Shown: positions 26,910 through 40,589 of the stretch, piece after piece
Position numbering within the stretch: position 1 is the first letter of the stretch
Layout: the number at the start of each line of letters is the position of its first letter
NCBI RefSeq assembly: GCF_900107415.1
Contig: NZ_FNPX01000003.1
Span: 1-64,000 of the forward strand
Length of the DNA stretch: 64,000 nucleotides
Reading direction: 5' to 3'
Source of the DNA: Jannaschia faecimaris
GTDB taxonomy: Bacteria; Pseudomonadota; Alphaproteobacteria; Rhodobacterales; Rhodobacteraceae
Position numbers and translations under genes: made by a program
Notes under the pieces: model-generated
The model's input: only the letters and a program-made list of their open reading frames with translations
Databases searched by the model: none
What the model was told of the DNA's origin: nothing

Positions 26910-27811
26910 TGTCCAAAAATCAATCCACCGACGAAATCGAACGCGACATCGAGGGCGAACGCGTTGCGCTCGCCCGTGCGGTGGAGGAATTGCAACGCCA
27001 GCTTTCCCCCGACGCCATTGCCATACAGGCCCTCTCGGTTCTCCGTTCCAATAGCGGCGACATGGTGGGCTCCATTGTCCGGCAGGCCCGCGAGAACCCC
27101 TTGGCCTTGGCCGTGACCGGAGCCGGGCTTGCCTGGTTGATTACTGGTCCAGCCGCGCGGTCGAATGCGACAGTCGGTTCACCCGATCCGAAGGTCGACT
27201 ATGACCGAAGCGAGCACCCAAAGGCCCCCGGTCTTCGCCGTTCAACACCTGACGAGAGCTTCGAGACGCGCGTCGGGCACGCTCACAAAGAAAGTCATAG
27301 CTACGATCCGACAATCCGCGCAGATCCGGAGCAATCGTCGGAAACAGAAACCAACACCGCGCCGGGTGATTGCAGCCTGCGTGACCGTTTGATGGAGGGA
27401 ACTGAAATGATGACCGATGCCGCACGTGACCGCGTGATCGCCGCCCGCGAAGCCGCCATTGCTGCCGAGCGGCGTCTCGAGGCGCAGGCGCGGGACTATG
27501 GCTCCGCCGGCAAGGATGCGTTCGAGGGACACCCCTTGATGGGTGCGCTCGTCGCCTTTGGTGTCGGTGCCTTGGCCGGTGCGCTATTGCCGCGCACGCG
27601 GGTCGAGGACAGGAACCTTGGTGCCGCCCGCGATCATGCGCAGAAGGAAGCGGAGAGCGTCTACCGCGCCGAAGCAGCGAAGCTTCGCGCGCGAATGGAG
27701 GAGACGGCAGCAGATGGCATTACCGCTGTATCCGACCCCCATCGCAATCAGGCGGATGAAAAGACCGGCAAAGCCGATCATGACGAGAGCAAGGGGACGA
27801 CCGTCAACTAA
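26906..27811 (+). CDS. DUF3618 domain-containing membrane protein
   Basis: A 301-residue protein whose first 80 residues match DUF3618: an acidic helix (STDEIERDIEGERVALARAV) followed by a hydrophobic stretch (NPLALAVTGAGLAWLITGP). A long polar, low-complexity linker follows, then a second hydrophobic segment, HPLMGALVAFGVGALAGALLP (about 210-230), and a charged tail. Function unknown. The start overlaps the previous stop as ATGATG; the second ATG at 26909 may also be used. It ends the small-membrane-protein operon. Confidence 0.72.
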   Translation: MMSKNQSTDEIERDIEGERVALARAVEELQRQLSPDAIAIQALSVLRSNSGDMVGSIVRQARENPLALAVTGAGLAWLITGPAARSNATVGSPDPKVDYDRSEHPKAPGLRRSTPDESFETRVGHAHKESHSYDPTIRADPEQSSETETNTAPGDCSLRDRLMEGTEMMTDAARDRVIAAREAAIAAERRLEAQARDYGSAGKDAFEGHPLMGALVAFGVGALAGALLPRTRVEDRNLGAARDHAQKEAESVYRAEAAKLRARMEETAADGITAVSDPHRNQADEKTGKADHDESKGTTVN

Positions 27812-27901
27812 GGATCAATGGCCCCAAACTCGAAAGGGCGCGCCTTGGCTGGACACGCCTTTTCACATTTCACTATGGTCGGCAGCTCCGAAAGCGAAGT
27901 T

Positions 27902-28249
27902 TCAGCCCCTTGCGGCGATGACCAAGACTTCGACTCGCAAATCGGCGCGGGCCAGCCTCGCTTCCCCGCACGCGCGAGCGGGGGCGTGCCCCTTGGCGAC
28001 CCAGGCATCCCAGACGCCGTTCATTTCCGCGAAATCAGCCATGTCCGCCAGCCAGATCGTAGATTGGAGTATCTGGGTCTTGTCGACGCCGGCCTCGGCC
28101 AGCAGCGTGTCAATCTTGTCGAGGCAGGATTGCGTCTGCGCCGCGACGGTTTCCCCTTCGCCGACTTGCCCGGACAGGTAGATGGTGTCGCCGTGCACGA
28201 CAATCTGGCTCATGCGCTGACTGGTGTGATGACGAGCGATGTCAGTCAT
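27902..28249 (-). CDS. RidA family protein (enamine/imine deaminase-like)
   Basis: A 115-residue YjgF/YER057c/UK114 protein. It has YLSGQVGEG, QTQSCLDKIDTLLAEAG and the C-terminal APARACGEARL, where Arg92 corresponds to the arginine that binds the substrate carboxylate in RidA. Active RidA members hydrolyse 2-aminoacrylate and related enamines, protecting PLP enzymes; whether this is the archetypal RidA or a related subgroup is unclear. It is divergent from the rhodanese gene. Confidence 0.88.
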   Translation of the reverse strand: MTDIARHHTSQRMSQIVVHGDTIYLSGQVGEGETVAAQTQSCLDKIDTLLAEAGVDKTQILQSTIWLADMADFAEMNGVWDAWVAKGHAPARACGEARLARADLRVEVLVIAARG

Positions 28250-28314
28250 GGGGATGTCTCCGATAATGCACCATGGGGCTTGCGCCCAAAGCGGGCCGGG
28301 GTCAACGTGAGGCT

Positions 28315-28689
28315 ATGAAGACAGTAAAAGATATGGTTGCTGCCGCCCGTGCGCAGATCGAAGAATGGGACGCAGCAAAGCTGAAGGCTATGCCTGACGC
28401 GGTGATCGTCGATATCCGCGACGTGCGTGAACGGGCCAAGGGCAAGATTCCGGGGTCGGTGCACGCGCCGCGCGGGATGCTGGAGTTTTGGTGGGACCCC
28501 ACCTCTCCCTATCATCGCGACGTGTTTGCCGGGCCAGGCCCTTATGTGCTGCATTGCGCATCGGGTTGGCGGTCGGCCCTTGCCGCGGCCACCTTGAAGG
28601 ACATGGGGTTCGAAGTCGCACACCTGCGCGGCGGCATGAGTGAGTGGGTAGAATCGGGCGGCACTGTCGACGTGCCAGATGAGAAGTAG
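28315..28689 (+). CDS. Rhodanese-like domain protein
   Basis: A single rhodanese domain of 124 residues with no signal peptide. Seen: VIVDIRDVRERAKGKIPGSVHAPRG and the active-site loop LHCASGWRSALAA with Cys81 as the sulfur-carrying cysteine. It would transfer sulfane sulfur in the cytoplasm; the physiological acceptor is unknown. The ATG at 28315 follows GTGAGG; an upstream in-frame start at 28273 is less likely. Confidence 0.88.
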   Translation: MKTVKDMVAAARAQIEEWDAAKLKAMPDAVIVDIRDVRERAKGKIPGSVHAPRGMLEFWWDPTSPYHRDVFAGPGPYVLHCASGWRSALAAATLKDMGFEVAHLRGGMSEWVESGGTVDVPDEK

Positions 28690-29494
28690 TGCCAGGTTCC
28701 ATTTCTTGGGGGTAACCGGGGACACGATCCGGCCCTGGCCTCAGCCGTCGCGAGGCCGCCATTGTTCCGATACTGCACCCATTCGCCGACTTGAGCGCCG
28801 TCAGGCGTCGTCGGGTCCCGCAGAACAGCAATGCGGCGGTACGCGCTCCGATTGAATCAGCGCCCTGCAAGCATCGTGCCCGGAGGGGATGATGAACATC
28901 AGGATGATGACATCGCTTGGTCGTTTCCTGAAAGTTGAAGCGCTCTTGTTGCGGGCCTGCGCGTAGACCGGTAGCGCACCGCAACCGGCACGTCCGTCTT
29001 GATCTCCGTGACCTCTGCGAGGGCATTAACCAGTGGCCCTACTCGTAGTCCGGTTCGTTCAGCCGCCGATCCGCAGAGAAAGGATCGACAATCCAGAGGT
29101 GTTTTTGGATGGCCATCCGGGTGCGGGGATTCTGCGCACGCGATCCATACATGTTTCGCGGGGTCGGCTGCCCCGCGCGCCATGTCGTTCTTTACGAACT
29201 GCAACAAGCAAGTGACGAAATGAAATAGGGGGCCTTTCAAAATTTTTGGCGTGACCGATGCCGTTCGGGCCATCGCGACGCTTTTGGCGGATTTTATTCG
29301 GGCTCATCGTCGCGGTGGGTGACCCGCGCGCGACCTAGGTCCCGAGACTGACAAGAAATGCCTGTAGGCGTTGTGGCTTAGCGATCTGTCGGTGAAGTCG
29401 TGTGCCCGATCCTGGGTCTTGCATGTCGCTGATTGAAACAGGCGTCGACGGTGTGCGGTCGTGGGAAATGCCGGTCAGATCATCCGCCCAGATA
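28690..29494. other. About 800 bp without a supported gene
   Basis: Several open frames exist on both strands (for example minus 28899-29273), but their translations show no family I recognise and no clear ribosome binding site. No tRNA or repeat was seen apart from a 10-bp palindrome, GACCTAGGTC, at 29332-29341. The stretch may hold a decayed gene or a non-coding RNA. Confidence 0.45.
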
Positions 29495-29499
29495 TTAAG

Positions 29500-29533
29500 A
29501 ACCCCCGCCTCATTTCTGACGCGGGGGCTGTTT
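29500..29533 (-). terminator. Rho-independent terminator after clpA
   Basis: Arms CCCCCGC (29502-29508) and GCGGGGG (29521-29527) form a perfect 7-bp stem with a 12-base loop. On the minus strand it lies 19 bp past the clpA stop and is followed by a short T-rich tail (TTCTTAAT). Confidence 0.75.
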
Positions 29534-29545
29534 TCGAAATCCGGA

Positions 29546-31882
29546 TCATTCGGCCGTAAGAAGCGGTGGCTTCTTTTTGGTGATCTTGCCCGGTCCGGGC
29601 TCGGAGAAGCGCAGGTCGAGCTTGCCATCCTTGACGCCGACTTTTACCAGGCCGCCCTTGGCAAGCTTACCGAACAGCAATTCTTCGGCCAGTGGCTTCT
29701 TGACGTACTCTTGAATAACGCGTCCCAAGGGGCGCGCGCCCATCTTGTCGTCGTAGCCCTTGTCCGCGATCCATTCCGCAGCGGCCTTGGTCAACTCTAT
29801 CGACACGTTGCGATCCAAAAGCTGCGCTTCCAGCTGGAGGACAAACTTCTCGACCACCTGCAGGATTGTATCCTTGGGCAGCGCGCCGAAGCTGATAACG
29901 GCGTCCAGACGATTGCGGAACTCGGGCGTGAACGTCCGTTCGATCGCGGCTGTATCCTCGCCTTCGCGCTTGGACCGTCCGAAGCCGAGTGGTTCGCGCG
30001 CGGCGTCGGATGCACCGGCGTTGGATGTCATGATGAGCACCACGTTGCGGAAGTCGACGGCACGACCGTTGTGATCGGTCAGTTTGCCGTGATCCATGAC
30101 CTGCAACAGGATGTTGAAGACATCCGGATGGGCTTTCTCGATCTCGTCGAGAAGCAGCACGCAATGCGGATGCTGATCAACGCCATCGGTCAGCATTCCA
30201 CCCTGGTCGAACCCAACGTAACCCGGAGGCGCGCCGATCAGACGTGAGACCGCGTGCTTCTCCATGTATTCCGACATGTCGAAGCGCAGCATTTCAACGC
30301 CCAGCGTATCCGCCAACTGCTTGGCCACCTCGGTTTTGCCGACGCCGGTGGGCCCTGCGAAAAGGTAGTTACCGATCGGTTTTTCGGGTTCACGCAAACC
30401 GGCGCGCGCCAGCTTGATCGCGGATGACAGCGCTTCGATGGCTGCGTCCTGTCCGAAGACGACGCGCTTCAGGCTGCCCTCCAGATCACGCAGAACCTCC
30501 GAATCATCCTTGGAGACGGTCTTTGGCGGAATGCGCGCGATCTTGGCGACAACATCCTCGATCTCTTTCACGCCGATCGTCTTGCGGCGTCTGCTGTCGG
30601 GCAACAGAGCCTGGGCCGCGCCAGCCTCGTCGATCACGTCGATCGCCTTGTCGGGCAACTTGCGATCATTGATGTACCGCGCCGACAGTTCCACCGCGGT
30701 CTTTATCGCCTCGGCGGTGTATTTGATCGAGTGGTGATCTTCGAAATAGGTCTTCACCCCTTTCAGGATCTTCACGGTATCCTCGACCGAGGGCTCGTTC
30801 ACGTCGATCTTCTGGAAGCGGCGGCTCAGCGCGCGATCTTTCTCGAAGTGCTGGCGGAACTCCTTGTATGTGGTCGACCCCATCGTCCGCAGCTTGCCAC
30901 CGGCCAGCGCGGGCTTGAGCAGGTTCGAGGCATCCATCGCGCCGCCCGACGTGGCACCCGCACCGATCACGGTGTGGATTTCGTCGATGAAGAGAACGGC
31001 ATCGGGATGCTCTTCCAGCTCGGTGACGACAGCCTTCAAACGCTCCTCGAAGTCACCACGATACCGCGTCCCAGCCAGCAACGCGCCCATGTCGAGGCTG
31101 TAGATCGTGGCACCCGACAAAACCGCCGGGACTTCGCCCTGCACAATCTTGCGGGCCAAGCCTTCGGCGATTGCGGTCTTGCCCACGCCGGGGTCACCAA
31201 CGAGCAGGGGGTTGTTCTTGCGCCGACGGCACAAGACCTGAATTGCACGTTCCACTTCGTGGGAGCGGCCGATCAAGGGGTCTACGTCGCCCTTTTCGGA
31301 TTTCTTGTTCAGGTCGACCGTGTATTTGGCCAGTGCGCTCTCGCGGTTTTCGGAAGGATTCGGACCCGAAGCTTCGGCTTCGCCGAAACTGTCGCTCTCG
31401 TCTTCATCGCCCTGCAAGGGGCGATGGTCGCCGAAATCCGGGTCTTTGGCCACGCCGTGCGCGATGAAGTTCACCGCGTCGTAACGGGTCATGTCCTGCT
31501 CCTGCAGGAAGTAGGCCGCGTTGGATTCCCGCTCCGCGAAAATCGCGACGAGCACGTTGGCCCCCGTAACCTCCGTCCGGCCGGAAGATTGGACATGGAT
31601 CGCGGCGCGCTGGATCACGCGCTGGAAGGCCGCGGTGGGGACCGCTTCGGATCCTTCGACGTCTGTCACGAGAGTCGAGAGGTCATCTGAGATGAACTCT
31701 TCAACAGTCTTCTTCAAATCGTCGAGGTTTACGCCGCAGGCCTGCATGACGCGGGCGGCATCAGGTTCGTCTATAAGGACAAGCAGGAGATGCTCCAGCG
31801 TGGCCAACTCGTGACGACGGGCATTGGCTTGGGCCAGGGCCGCATGAATGGCTTGTTCCAGTGTGTTCGAGAACGAGGGCAT
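29546..31882 (-). CDS. clpA: ATP-dependent Clp protease ATP-binding subunit ClpA
   Basis: A 778-residue AAA+ unfoldase that delivers substrates to ClpP. Two N-terminal Clp repeats (about 1-145), the first Walker A GDPGVGKT (229-236), and the second Walker A GPTGVGKT with [24 protein letters not shown] (D2 module) are visible, and the lack of a ClpB-type middle coiled coil separates it from ClpB. An acidic linker (about 155-175) lies after the N-domain. ClpS, the usual adaptor, is not beside it in the window. Upstream is a 157-bp gap with A/T-rich runs; no confident heat-shock promoter was identified. Confidence 0.95.
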   Translation of the reverse strand: MPSFSNTLEQAIHAALAQANARRHELATLEHLLLVLIDEPDAARVMQACGVNLDDLKKTVEEFISDDLSTLVTDVEGSEAVPTAAFQRVIQRAAIHVQSSGRTEVTGANVLVAIFAERESNAAYFLQEQDMTRYDAVNFIAHGVAKDPDFGDHRPLQGDEDESDSFGEAEASGPNPSENRESALAKYTVDLNKKSEKGDVDPLIGRSHEVERAIQVLCRRRKNNPLLVGDPGVGKTAIAEGLARKIVQGEVPAVLSGATIYSLDMGALLAGTRYRGDFEERLKAVVTELEEHPDAVLFIDEIHTVIGAGATSGGAMDASNLLKPALAGGKLRTMGSTTYKEFRQHFEKDRALSRRFQKIDVNEPSVEDTVKILKGVKTYFEDHHSIKYTAEAIKTAVELSARYINDRKLPDKAIDVIDEAGAAQALLPDSRRRKTIGVKEIEDVVAKIARIPPKTVSKDDSEVLRDLEGSLKRVVFGQDAAIEALSSAIKLARAGLREPEKPIGNYLFAGPTGVGKTEVAKQLADTLGVEMLRFDMSEYMEKHAVSRLIGAPPGYVGFDQGGMLTDGVDQHPHCVLLLDEIEKAHPDVFNILLQVMDHGKLTDHNGRAVDFRNVVLIMTSNAGASDAAREPLGFGRSKREGEDTAAIERTFTPEFRNRLDAVISFGALPKDTILQVVEKFVLQLEAQLLDRNVSIELTKAAAEWIADKGYDDKMGARPLGRVIQEYVKKPLAEELLFGKLAKGGLVKVGVKDGKLDLRFSEPGPGKITKKKPPLLTAE

Positions 31883-32039
31883 GGTGCTCTCCTGCCTGTA
31901 TGCGGTTCACGGGAGTATGGACCGCGTTTCTTTAAGTTTTGGTTGTCAGCGACGTGTCTTCAAGCTTTTTTCTTGTTTTATCGCTGATCCGTGATCGCGT
32001 GATGAAAGGGCAACGCATTATTTCAGTCGGATCGCCGCT

Positions 32040-32801
32040 TCAGAAGGCATCCTTCGCGCGGCGAGCCGCAGCGAACGTGTCGACGTCTGGCTGCCCGGTG
32101 GTTCCTGTCGCGGCCTTCAGATCGGGGTCATGCGCCCGCAGGAACGGGTTGGTGTGGCGTTCTGCCATCAAGGTGGACGGTACGGAAGGCTGACCCCGGC
32201 TCCGCAATCCCTCCACTTCGGCTAGTCTAGAAATAAGCGCCGGGTTGCCCGGTTCAAGGGACAAGGCAAAGGTCAGGTTCGACGTTGTGTATTCGTGACC
32301 CGACGCGATCAGCGTCGCATCCGGCAAGTCCGCGAACTGGGCGAGCGAAGTGTACATCTGTTCAGGCGTGCCCTCGAACAGACGCCCGCACCCCGCGGCC
32401 ATCAGGCTGTCGCCGGTGAAGGCAATGCCGTCGAACAGGTAGGCGATGTGATTTATCGTGTGCCCGGATACGTCGATGACATGCCCGGTTTCCGTGCCGA
32501 GCGTGACCTCGTCGCCGGGCGACAGCGGGTGGTCCAACGTCGGCAGGCGGTCCGCGTCCGCCTTGGCACCCCAGACTTGTGCGCCGGTGGCGGCGACCAG
32601 ATCGGCCACGCCATCAACGTGATCCCAGTGATGGTGGGTCAGCAGGATGTCCGTCAGTTGAAGGTCGTGGTCCTTCAGCGCGGCAAGGATCGGGGCGGCA
32701 TCGGGTGCGTCGACCACGGCCACGCGATCGCCCGACCGAATGATGAATGCGTAATTGTCCGACAGGCAAGGAACCGTGATCATCGTGTCGGAAAGGGTCA
32801 T
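32040..32801 (-). CDS. gloB: Hydroxyacylglutathione hydrolase (glyoxalase II)
   Basis: A 253-residue metallo-beta-lactamase-fold hydrolase that splits S-lactoylglutathione to lactate and glutathione. The metal motif THHHWDHVDG (HxHxDH), the later GHT, GDSLMAAGCGRLFEGTPEQM and GHEYTTSNLTFAL with the C-terminal NPFLR are the glyoxalase II hallmarks. The ATG at 32801 has CGGAG upstream; the frame continues to 33017, but that part is antisense to the methyltransferase gene. It is divergent from that methyltransferase with 56 bp between starts. Confidence 0.94.
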   Translation of the reverse strand: MTLSDTMITVPCLSDNYAFIIRSGDRVAVVDAPDAAPILAALKDHDLQLTDILLTHHHWDHVDGVADLVAATGAQVWGAKADADRLPTLDHPLSPGDEVTLGTETGHVIDVSGHTINHIAYLFDGIAFTGDSLMAAGCGRLFEGTPEQMYTSLAQFADLPDATLIASGHEYTTSNLTFALSLEPGNPALISRLAEVEGLRSRGQPSVPSTLMAERHTNPFLRAHDPDLKAATGTTGQPDVDTFAAARRAKDAF

Positions 32802-32857
32802 GGTAATCTCCGCTGGTCTGGATAGCATGACAGGTAGGAGCGGAAGGGCAATGAACA

Positions 32858-33610
32858 ATGCATCTCGACGTGTTGGACCTGCGGCAATTCTATTATCGCA
32901 CGCGCCTGGGCCGTGCTGCGCAGAAGGCTGTGCGCGACCGGCTGGTCGAGCTGTGGCCCGAGGCCAAGGGACAAACAGTGGTGGGATTCGGCTTCGCGGT
33001 CCCGCTTCTGCGCCCATATTTGGCGACGGCGCGCCGGGTGATCGGCCTCATGCCGGGGCCGCAGGGCGTGATGCATTGGCCTGCGGGGATGGCAAACGTT
33101 TCGTTGCTGGTCGAGGAGACGCTATGGCCGTTGGACACGGGGGCGGTGGACAAACTGGTCCTGCTCCATGGGTTGGAAACATCCGAAAATCCGACTGCCG
33201 TTCTTGATGAATGTTCGCGCGTGCTGGGGCCGGGGGGGCGCGCCGTGTTTATCGTGCCCAATCGTTCGGGCCTTTGGGCGCGGCGCGATGGGACGCCGTT
33301 CGGCTTTGGTCGCCCCTATTCACTGGGCCAGCTTGAGGCGCAGGTGAAGCAGGCCGGCCTGATCCCGGAGCGTCACGCCGCAGCGCTGTTCGCGCCGCCT
33401 AGTGACGGCAAGTTCTGGCTGCGGTTTGGCGGCTGGTTCGAGCGTCTGGGGCAAAGACTGTCCCGTTCCGGAGGAGGCGGGGTCATCCTGCTAGAGGTAT
33501 CGAAACAAGTGCCCGCAAGGCCGCGTGCGGGGTTGGCTTCGCGCGTGCGCCAACCGCTTCGTGTGCTGGAGGGCGTGCCGGAGCCGGTCGCGGCCGGTCG
33601 CAGCAGTTGA
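32858..33610 (+). CDS. Class I SAM-dependent methyltransferase
   Basis: A 250-residue protein with a Rossmann-like methyltransferase fold. [15 protein letters not shown] is the (degenerate) glycine-rich SAM loop, and [34 protein letters not shown] covers motifs II-III of the family. The target is unknown. The divergent pairing with gloB is, from memory, common in Rhodobacterales. The C-terminal 40 residues are basic and probably flexible. Confidence 0.8.
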   Translation: MHLDVLDLRQFYYRTRLGRAAQKAVRDRLVELWPEAKGQTVVGFGFAVPLLRPYLATARRVIGLMPGPQGVMHWPAGMANVSLLVEETLWPLDTGAVDKLVLLHGLETSENPTAVLDECSRVLGPGGRAVFIVPNRSGLWARRDGTPFGFGRPYSLGQLEAQVKQAGLIPERHAAALFAPPSDGKFWLRFGGWFERLGQRLSRSGGGGVILLEVSKQVPARPRAGLASRVRQPLRVLEGVPEPVAAGRSS

Positions 33611-33743
33611 TGCGATCCGATCCCGGCGCAACGCGCGATCTTGCATCAATATATTCATCTCGGACCTGATGTGCCGATCCGGCAATGCCCCGGCGAAAGC
33701 AATTGAGCGCAACAAGACCCCGAACGCCGCATGGGGAAGCGAC

Positions 33744-33848
33744 TCAATTTCTGCCGGGATAATAGCCGAGTGAGCGCAAAAATTCAGCACCTGGTGTCCC
33801 GATGAAGCCTGACACCCCGGTGATGCAGGCAGATTTCGGTATGCTGAC
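33744..33848 (-). pseudogene. Possible remnant of an NAD-dependent epimerase N-terminus
   Basis: The minus-strand frame ends with KSACITGVSGFIGTPGAEFL followed by RSLGYYPGRN and a stop. The piece ITGxxGFIGxxxxxFLxxxGY resembles the beta-alpha-beta nucleotide fold (TGxxGFIG) at the start of extended SDR sugar epimerases, but the frame then stops. No continuation was found in the adjacent frames. It may be a relic of a deleted gene, or chance. Confidence 0.3.
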
Positions 33849-34004
33849 CTGCAAGGCAACAGTCCTGACGTGGTGGGGCCTTGATCCAGTGCATGACGTT
33901 TGCAGCGACCGCCCTGGCGGGCCGTGCGCTCTTTGTGCGCCTGCTGTTTTCACTGGAGGGCGAATCGCACCCGGTTTCGACGCGGCACCTATCACGAAAC
34001 CAAA

Positions 34005-34026
34005 ATCAGCCCCGCGCAAGGCTGAT
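34005..34026. repeat. 7-bp inverted repeat hairpin upstream of atpH
   Basis: ATCAGCC and GGCTGAT flank an 8-base loop. Read on the minus strand it is followed by TTTTGGTTT, like a weak terminator, yet no minus-strand gene precedes it. On the plus strand it lies 155 bp before the atpH start and could be part of the atp leader. The rest of 33611-34180 holds no supported gene. Confidence 0.45.
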
Positions 34027-34180
34027 GATCGGGATGGAACTGCGGCGTTCAAGCGCTGTTGCAGGGTGCGAACCCCTCTGCTAGAGGAAGCGCGATTTCG
34101 TGATCCGGCCCCTCTCGGGACGGGTCTGTATAGGGTCGGCCAACGCTGGTCGCGCCAAAAAGACTGTCGAAAGGGTGGAC

Positions 34181-34740
34181 GTGTCCGAACCAGCTTCGAT
34201 TTCCACGGGGATTGCCGCGCGATACGCGCGCGCTGTCTTCGACCTCAGCCGCGAAAGCGGCGATCTCAAGGCCCTCGCAAGTGATGTCGCGGCTCTGGAC
34301 GAGGCGATCAAGGCCTCGCCCGAACTGCGCGGCGTCCTGACCTCGCCGGTCATTTCGCGCGAAGAGCAGGGCAACGCCGTCTCCGCCGTCGCGGCCAAGA
34401 TGGGGCTCGGCGCGGTTGTGGCGAACACCCTCAAACTGATGGCCTCCAAGCGCCGTCTGTTCGTGACGCCGCAGATGGTCGAGGCGCTCAAGGGCATGCT
34501 CGCCGACGACGCCGGCGAGGTAACTGCCGAGGTGCGCGCGCCCAAGGCGTTGACCAAGACACAGTCCGAAAAGCTGTCCAAGGCGCTGAAGGCGTCCACC
34601 GGCAAGGACGTGAACCTAGATGTCACCATCGACGACGGCCTCATCGGCGGTCTCGTGGTCAAGATCGGCTCGCAGATGATCGATACGTCGGTCCGCGCGA
34701 AGCTCAATGCACTCCAGAATACGATGAAAGAGGTCCGGTA

Positions 34741-34741
<1 letters not shown>
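34181..34741 (+). CDS. atpH: ATP synthase F1 delta subunit
   Basis: The 186-residue OSCP/delta subunit linking F1 to the peripheral stalk. The N-terminal helical domain begins [21 protein letters not shown], and the C-terminal part contains [25 protein letters not shown], the family signature. I chose the GTG at 34181, giving [11 protein letters not shown], which follows GAAAGGGTGG; a GTG at 34175 is an alternative. First gene of atpHAGDC; the stop shares one base with the atpA start. Confidence 0.93.
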
Positions 34742-36279
<1,538 letters not shown>

Positions 36280-36291
36280 GGGGGCAGATAA

Positions 36292-38632
<2,341 letters not shown>

Positions 38633-38635
38633 GCC

Positions 38636-39040
38636 ATGCAGTTTGAACTCGTCTCACCCGAGCGGCGGCTGGCCTCAGAAGAGGTCACGGCCGTTCGCAT
38701 CCCCGGCGCGGACGGGGACATGACCGCCATGGCGGACCACGCGCCGACGATCACGTCGCTGCGGCCCGGCATCCTGACCATCGAGACATCGGGCGGCGAG
38801 GATTCCTTCGCCGTGACCGGTGGCTTTGCCGAAATCGGCGAGGGTGTGACCGTTCTTGCGGAACGCGCCCTGCACGTTTCCGATGTGACGCAGGCGGTTA
38901 TCGATGACTGGGTTGCGGAAGCTCATGCCAAGCACAAGGAAGCCAGCGGCGATGCGATAGATGTCGCGGCCAAGCTTCTGGCAGACATGGTGGCCATGGG
39001 CGGCCATATTGGCCTGTATCCCTCTCAGGGCAATTCGTGA
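38636..39040 (+). CDS. atpC: ATP synthase F1 epsilon subunit
   Basis: A 134-residue subunit at the foot of the rotor that can inhibit ATP hydrolysis. The beta-sandwich start [19 protein letters not shown] and the [19 protein letters not shown] core are typical; the C-terminal helical part is present. Last gene of the F1 operon, 41 bp before a strong terminator. Confidence 0.95.
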   Translation: MQFELVSPERRLASEEVTAVRIPGADGDMTAMADHAPTITSLRPGILTIETSGGEDSFAVTGGFAEIGEGVTVLAERALHVSDVTQAVIDDWVAEAHAKHKEASGDAIDVAAKLLADMVAMGGHIGLYPSQGNS

Positions 39041-39081
39041 TCTGGACTCACCGGTTGTGCTGCATCCGACACGTCACATTC

Positions 39082-39117
39082 AAAGGCCCCTGCAGAGATG
39101 CCGGGGCCTTTGCTTTT
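39082..39117 (+). terminator. Rho-independent terminator after atpC
   Basis: A perfect 9-bp stem (AAAGGCCCC with GGGGCCTTT) around a 12-base loop is followed by GCTTTT. It ends the atpHAGDC operon; the A and T flanks would let it work in both directions. Confidence 0.88.
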
Positions 39118-39170
39118 GCCAAGCTACTTGGCCTATGAATATTCGGGCGAACGCTGACCTAAGGTTTTGA

Positions 39171-39521
39171 ATGCGCAGATTATCCAACCATCTGATCGGC
39201 ATTCAGCAGGGCAGCCACGTCATGTTCTCGGATTTCGAGACCGGTGGCCCGATGTGGTCCGGCACCGGCACGCGAGAGGCGCGTTTGCGCGTCGAGTTCG
39301 AGGAAAGCTTCAAGGCCCCGCCCGCGATCCTGACGGGGCTTGCAATGTTCGACATGGACGAAGGCTCCAACCAGCGGGCTGACCTGAGTCATGGGAACGT
39401 CACCGAGGCAGGGTTCGACCTTATCTTTCGCACTTGGGGCGATACCCGAGTCGCCCGCGTCCGCGCCGACTGGACCGCCATCGGTGAAGTGCGCGCCGTG
39501 GATGAATGGGACGTGTATTGA
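39171..39521 (+). CDS. H-type lectin domain protein
   Basis: A 116-residue protein without signal peptide, resembling the H-type lectin fold (six-stranded beta-sandwich first seen in snail agglutinins). Seen: GGPMWSGTGTREARLRVEFEESFKAPPAILTGLAMFDMD, quoted here only as region 25-64, and the C-terminal FDLIFRTWGDTRVARVRADW typical of the domain. These bind N-acetylgalactosamine-like sugars in animals; the bacterial role is unknown. It follows the atp terminator and precedes the GAPDH-like gene by 90 bp. Monocistronic as far as seen. Confidence 0.75.
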   Translation: MRRLSNHLIGIQQGSHVMFSDFETGGPMWSGTGTREARLRVEFEESFKAPPAILTGLAMFDMDEGSNQRADLSHGNVTEAGFDLIFRTWGDTRVARVRADWTAIGEVRAVDEWDVY

Positions 39522-39611
39522 GACATTTGCGTCTTTGACATTGCCCGGCTCGCGCCCCCAGAGAAGGCGGGCACGGCGACCTTGGTCGTGCGGAATTGCC
39601 TGGGGCTGACC

Positions 39612-40589
39612 ATGAAGACCTTCATCAACGGCTTTGGGCGTATTGGCCGGTCGATCCTGCGCGCGCACCTGACAGGAGCGGGGCAGGGCTGCGACGTGGT
39701 TGGCATCAATGATATCGCGCCGCTGGAGACCTGTGCCTACCTCTTCAAGTACGACAGTGTCTTTGGCCCATGGCCCGGAACCGTCGAGGCAAAGGACGGG
39801 GCACTGGTCATCGATGGGCGATCCATTCCCTTCCACCGAACCCCCGATCTGCGAACCCTGTCGCTGGGCGGTGTGGAGCTGGTGATGGAATGCACCGGCC
39901 ACGTAGACACCCGGCCCGAGGTGGAACGCGGATTGCTTGCGGGCGCGTCGAAAGTGCTGATGTCTGGCCCGTCCGCCGTGGCTGACGCGACAATCGTCAT
40001 TGGGGCAAATGACGTGGCGCTGAAGCCTGCGCATCGCATTGTCTCCAACGCCAGTTGCACCACCAATGCGGTCGCGCCGCTGCTGGCGGTGCTGGATCAG
40101 GCCTTCGGCGTCACGACCGGATCGATGACGACCATTCATTGCTACACTGGCAGCCAGCCGACTGTGGATATGGCCCTGGGTGGCCCGCTGGCCCGGTCGC
40201 GCGCAGCGGCGCTGTCGATGGTGCCCACGACGACCAGCGCGGGACGCCTGGTGGACGAAGTTCTGCCCCACCTCGCGGGGCGCGTGCCCTGCCAGTCGGT
40301 CCGGGTCCCGGTCGCCAGTGTCTCTGCCGTTGACCTGTCCTTCGTGCCCAAAACCCGTGCGACCGTGGCCGAAGTTAACGCTGCCCTTTATGCCGCGGGC
40401 GGGGTCATCGGGGTCGAGGATGGCCCGCTGGTCAGCTCTGACCTGCGTGGACGCCCTGAAAGCTATATCCACGCCAGCGGGGAAACACGTGTCGGGCAGG
40501 GCGGATTGATCCGTGTATTCGGCTGGTACGACAACGAGTGGGGCTTCGCGAACCGGATGTTGGAGTTGGGCCTCAGAATGGCCGGCTGA
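39612..40589 (+). CDS. gap: Glyceraldehyde-3-phosphate dehydrogenase paralogue
   Basis: A 325-residue phosphorylating GAPDH. INGFGRIGRSILRA is the NAD-binding motif, Asp34 in GINDIA favours NAD, the catalytic Cys149 is in SNASCTTN and His176 in TIHCYT, and the C-terminus has WYDNEWGFANRM. It is more divergent than the usual housekeeping enzyme: the loop after the catalytic His reads TGSQPTVD where NDQxLLD is common, so it may be a second copy with a narrower role. The ATG is at 39612. Its 3' end overlaps the convergent beta-galactosidase gene by 17 bp. Confidence 0.85.
   Translation: MKTFINGFGRIGRSILRAHLTGAGQGCDVVGINDIAPLETCAYLFKYDSVFGPWPGTVEAKDGALVIDGRSIPFHRTPDLRTLSLGGVELVMECTGHVDTRPEVERGLLAGASKVLMSGPSAVADATIVIGANDVALKPAHRIVSNASCTTNAVAPLLAVLDQAFGVTTGSMTTIHCYTGSQPTVDMALGGPLARSRAAALSMVPTTTSAGRLVDEVLPHLAGRVPCQSVRVPVASVSAVDLSFVPKTRATVAEVNAALYAAGGVIGVEDGPLVSSDLRGRPESYIHASGETRVGQGGLIRVFGWYDNEWGFANRMLELGLRMAG

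Noticed and set aside
28899-29273. Minus-strand open frame of 124 residues
   Set aside because: No ribosome binding site, no recognisable domain and overlapping frames of similar quality on the other strand.
29402-30247. Plus-strand open frame of 281 residues
   Set aside because: Mostly antisense to the 3' part of clpA and spans its terminator.
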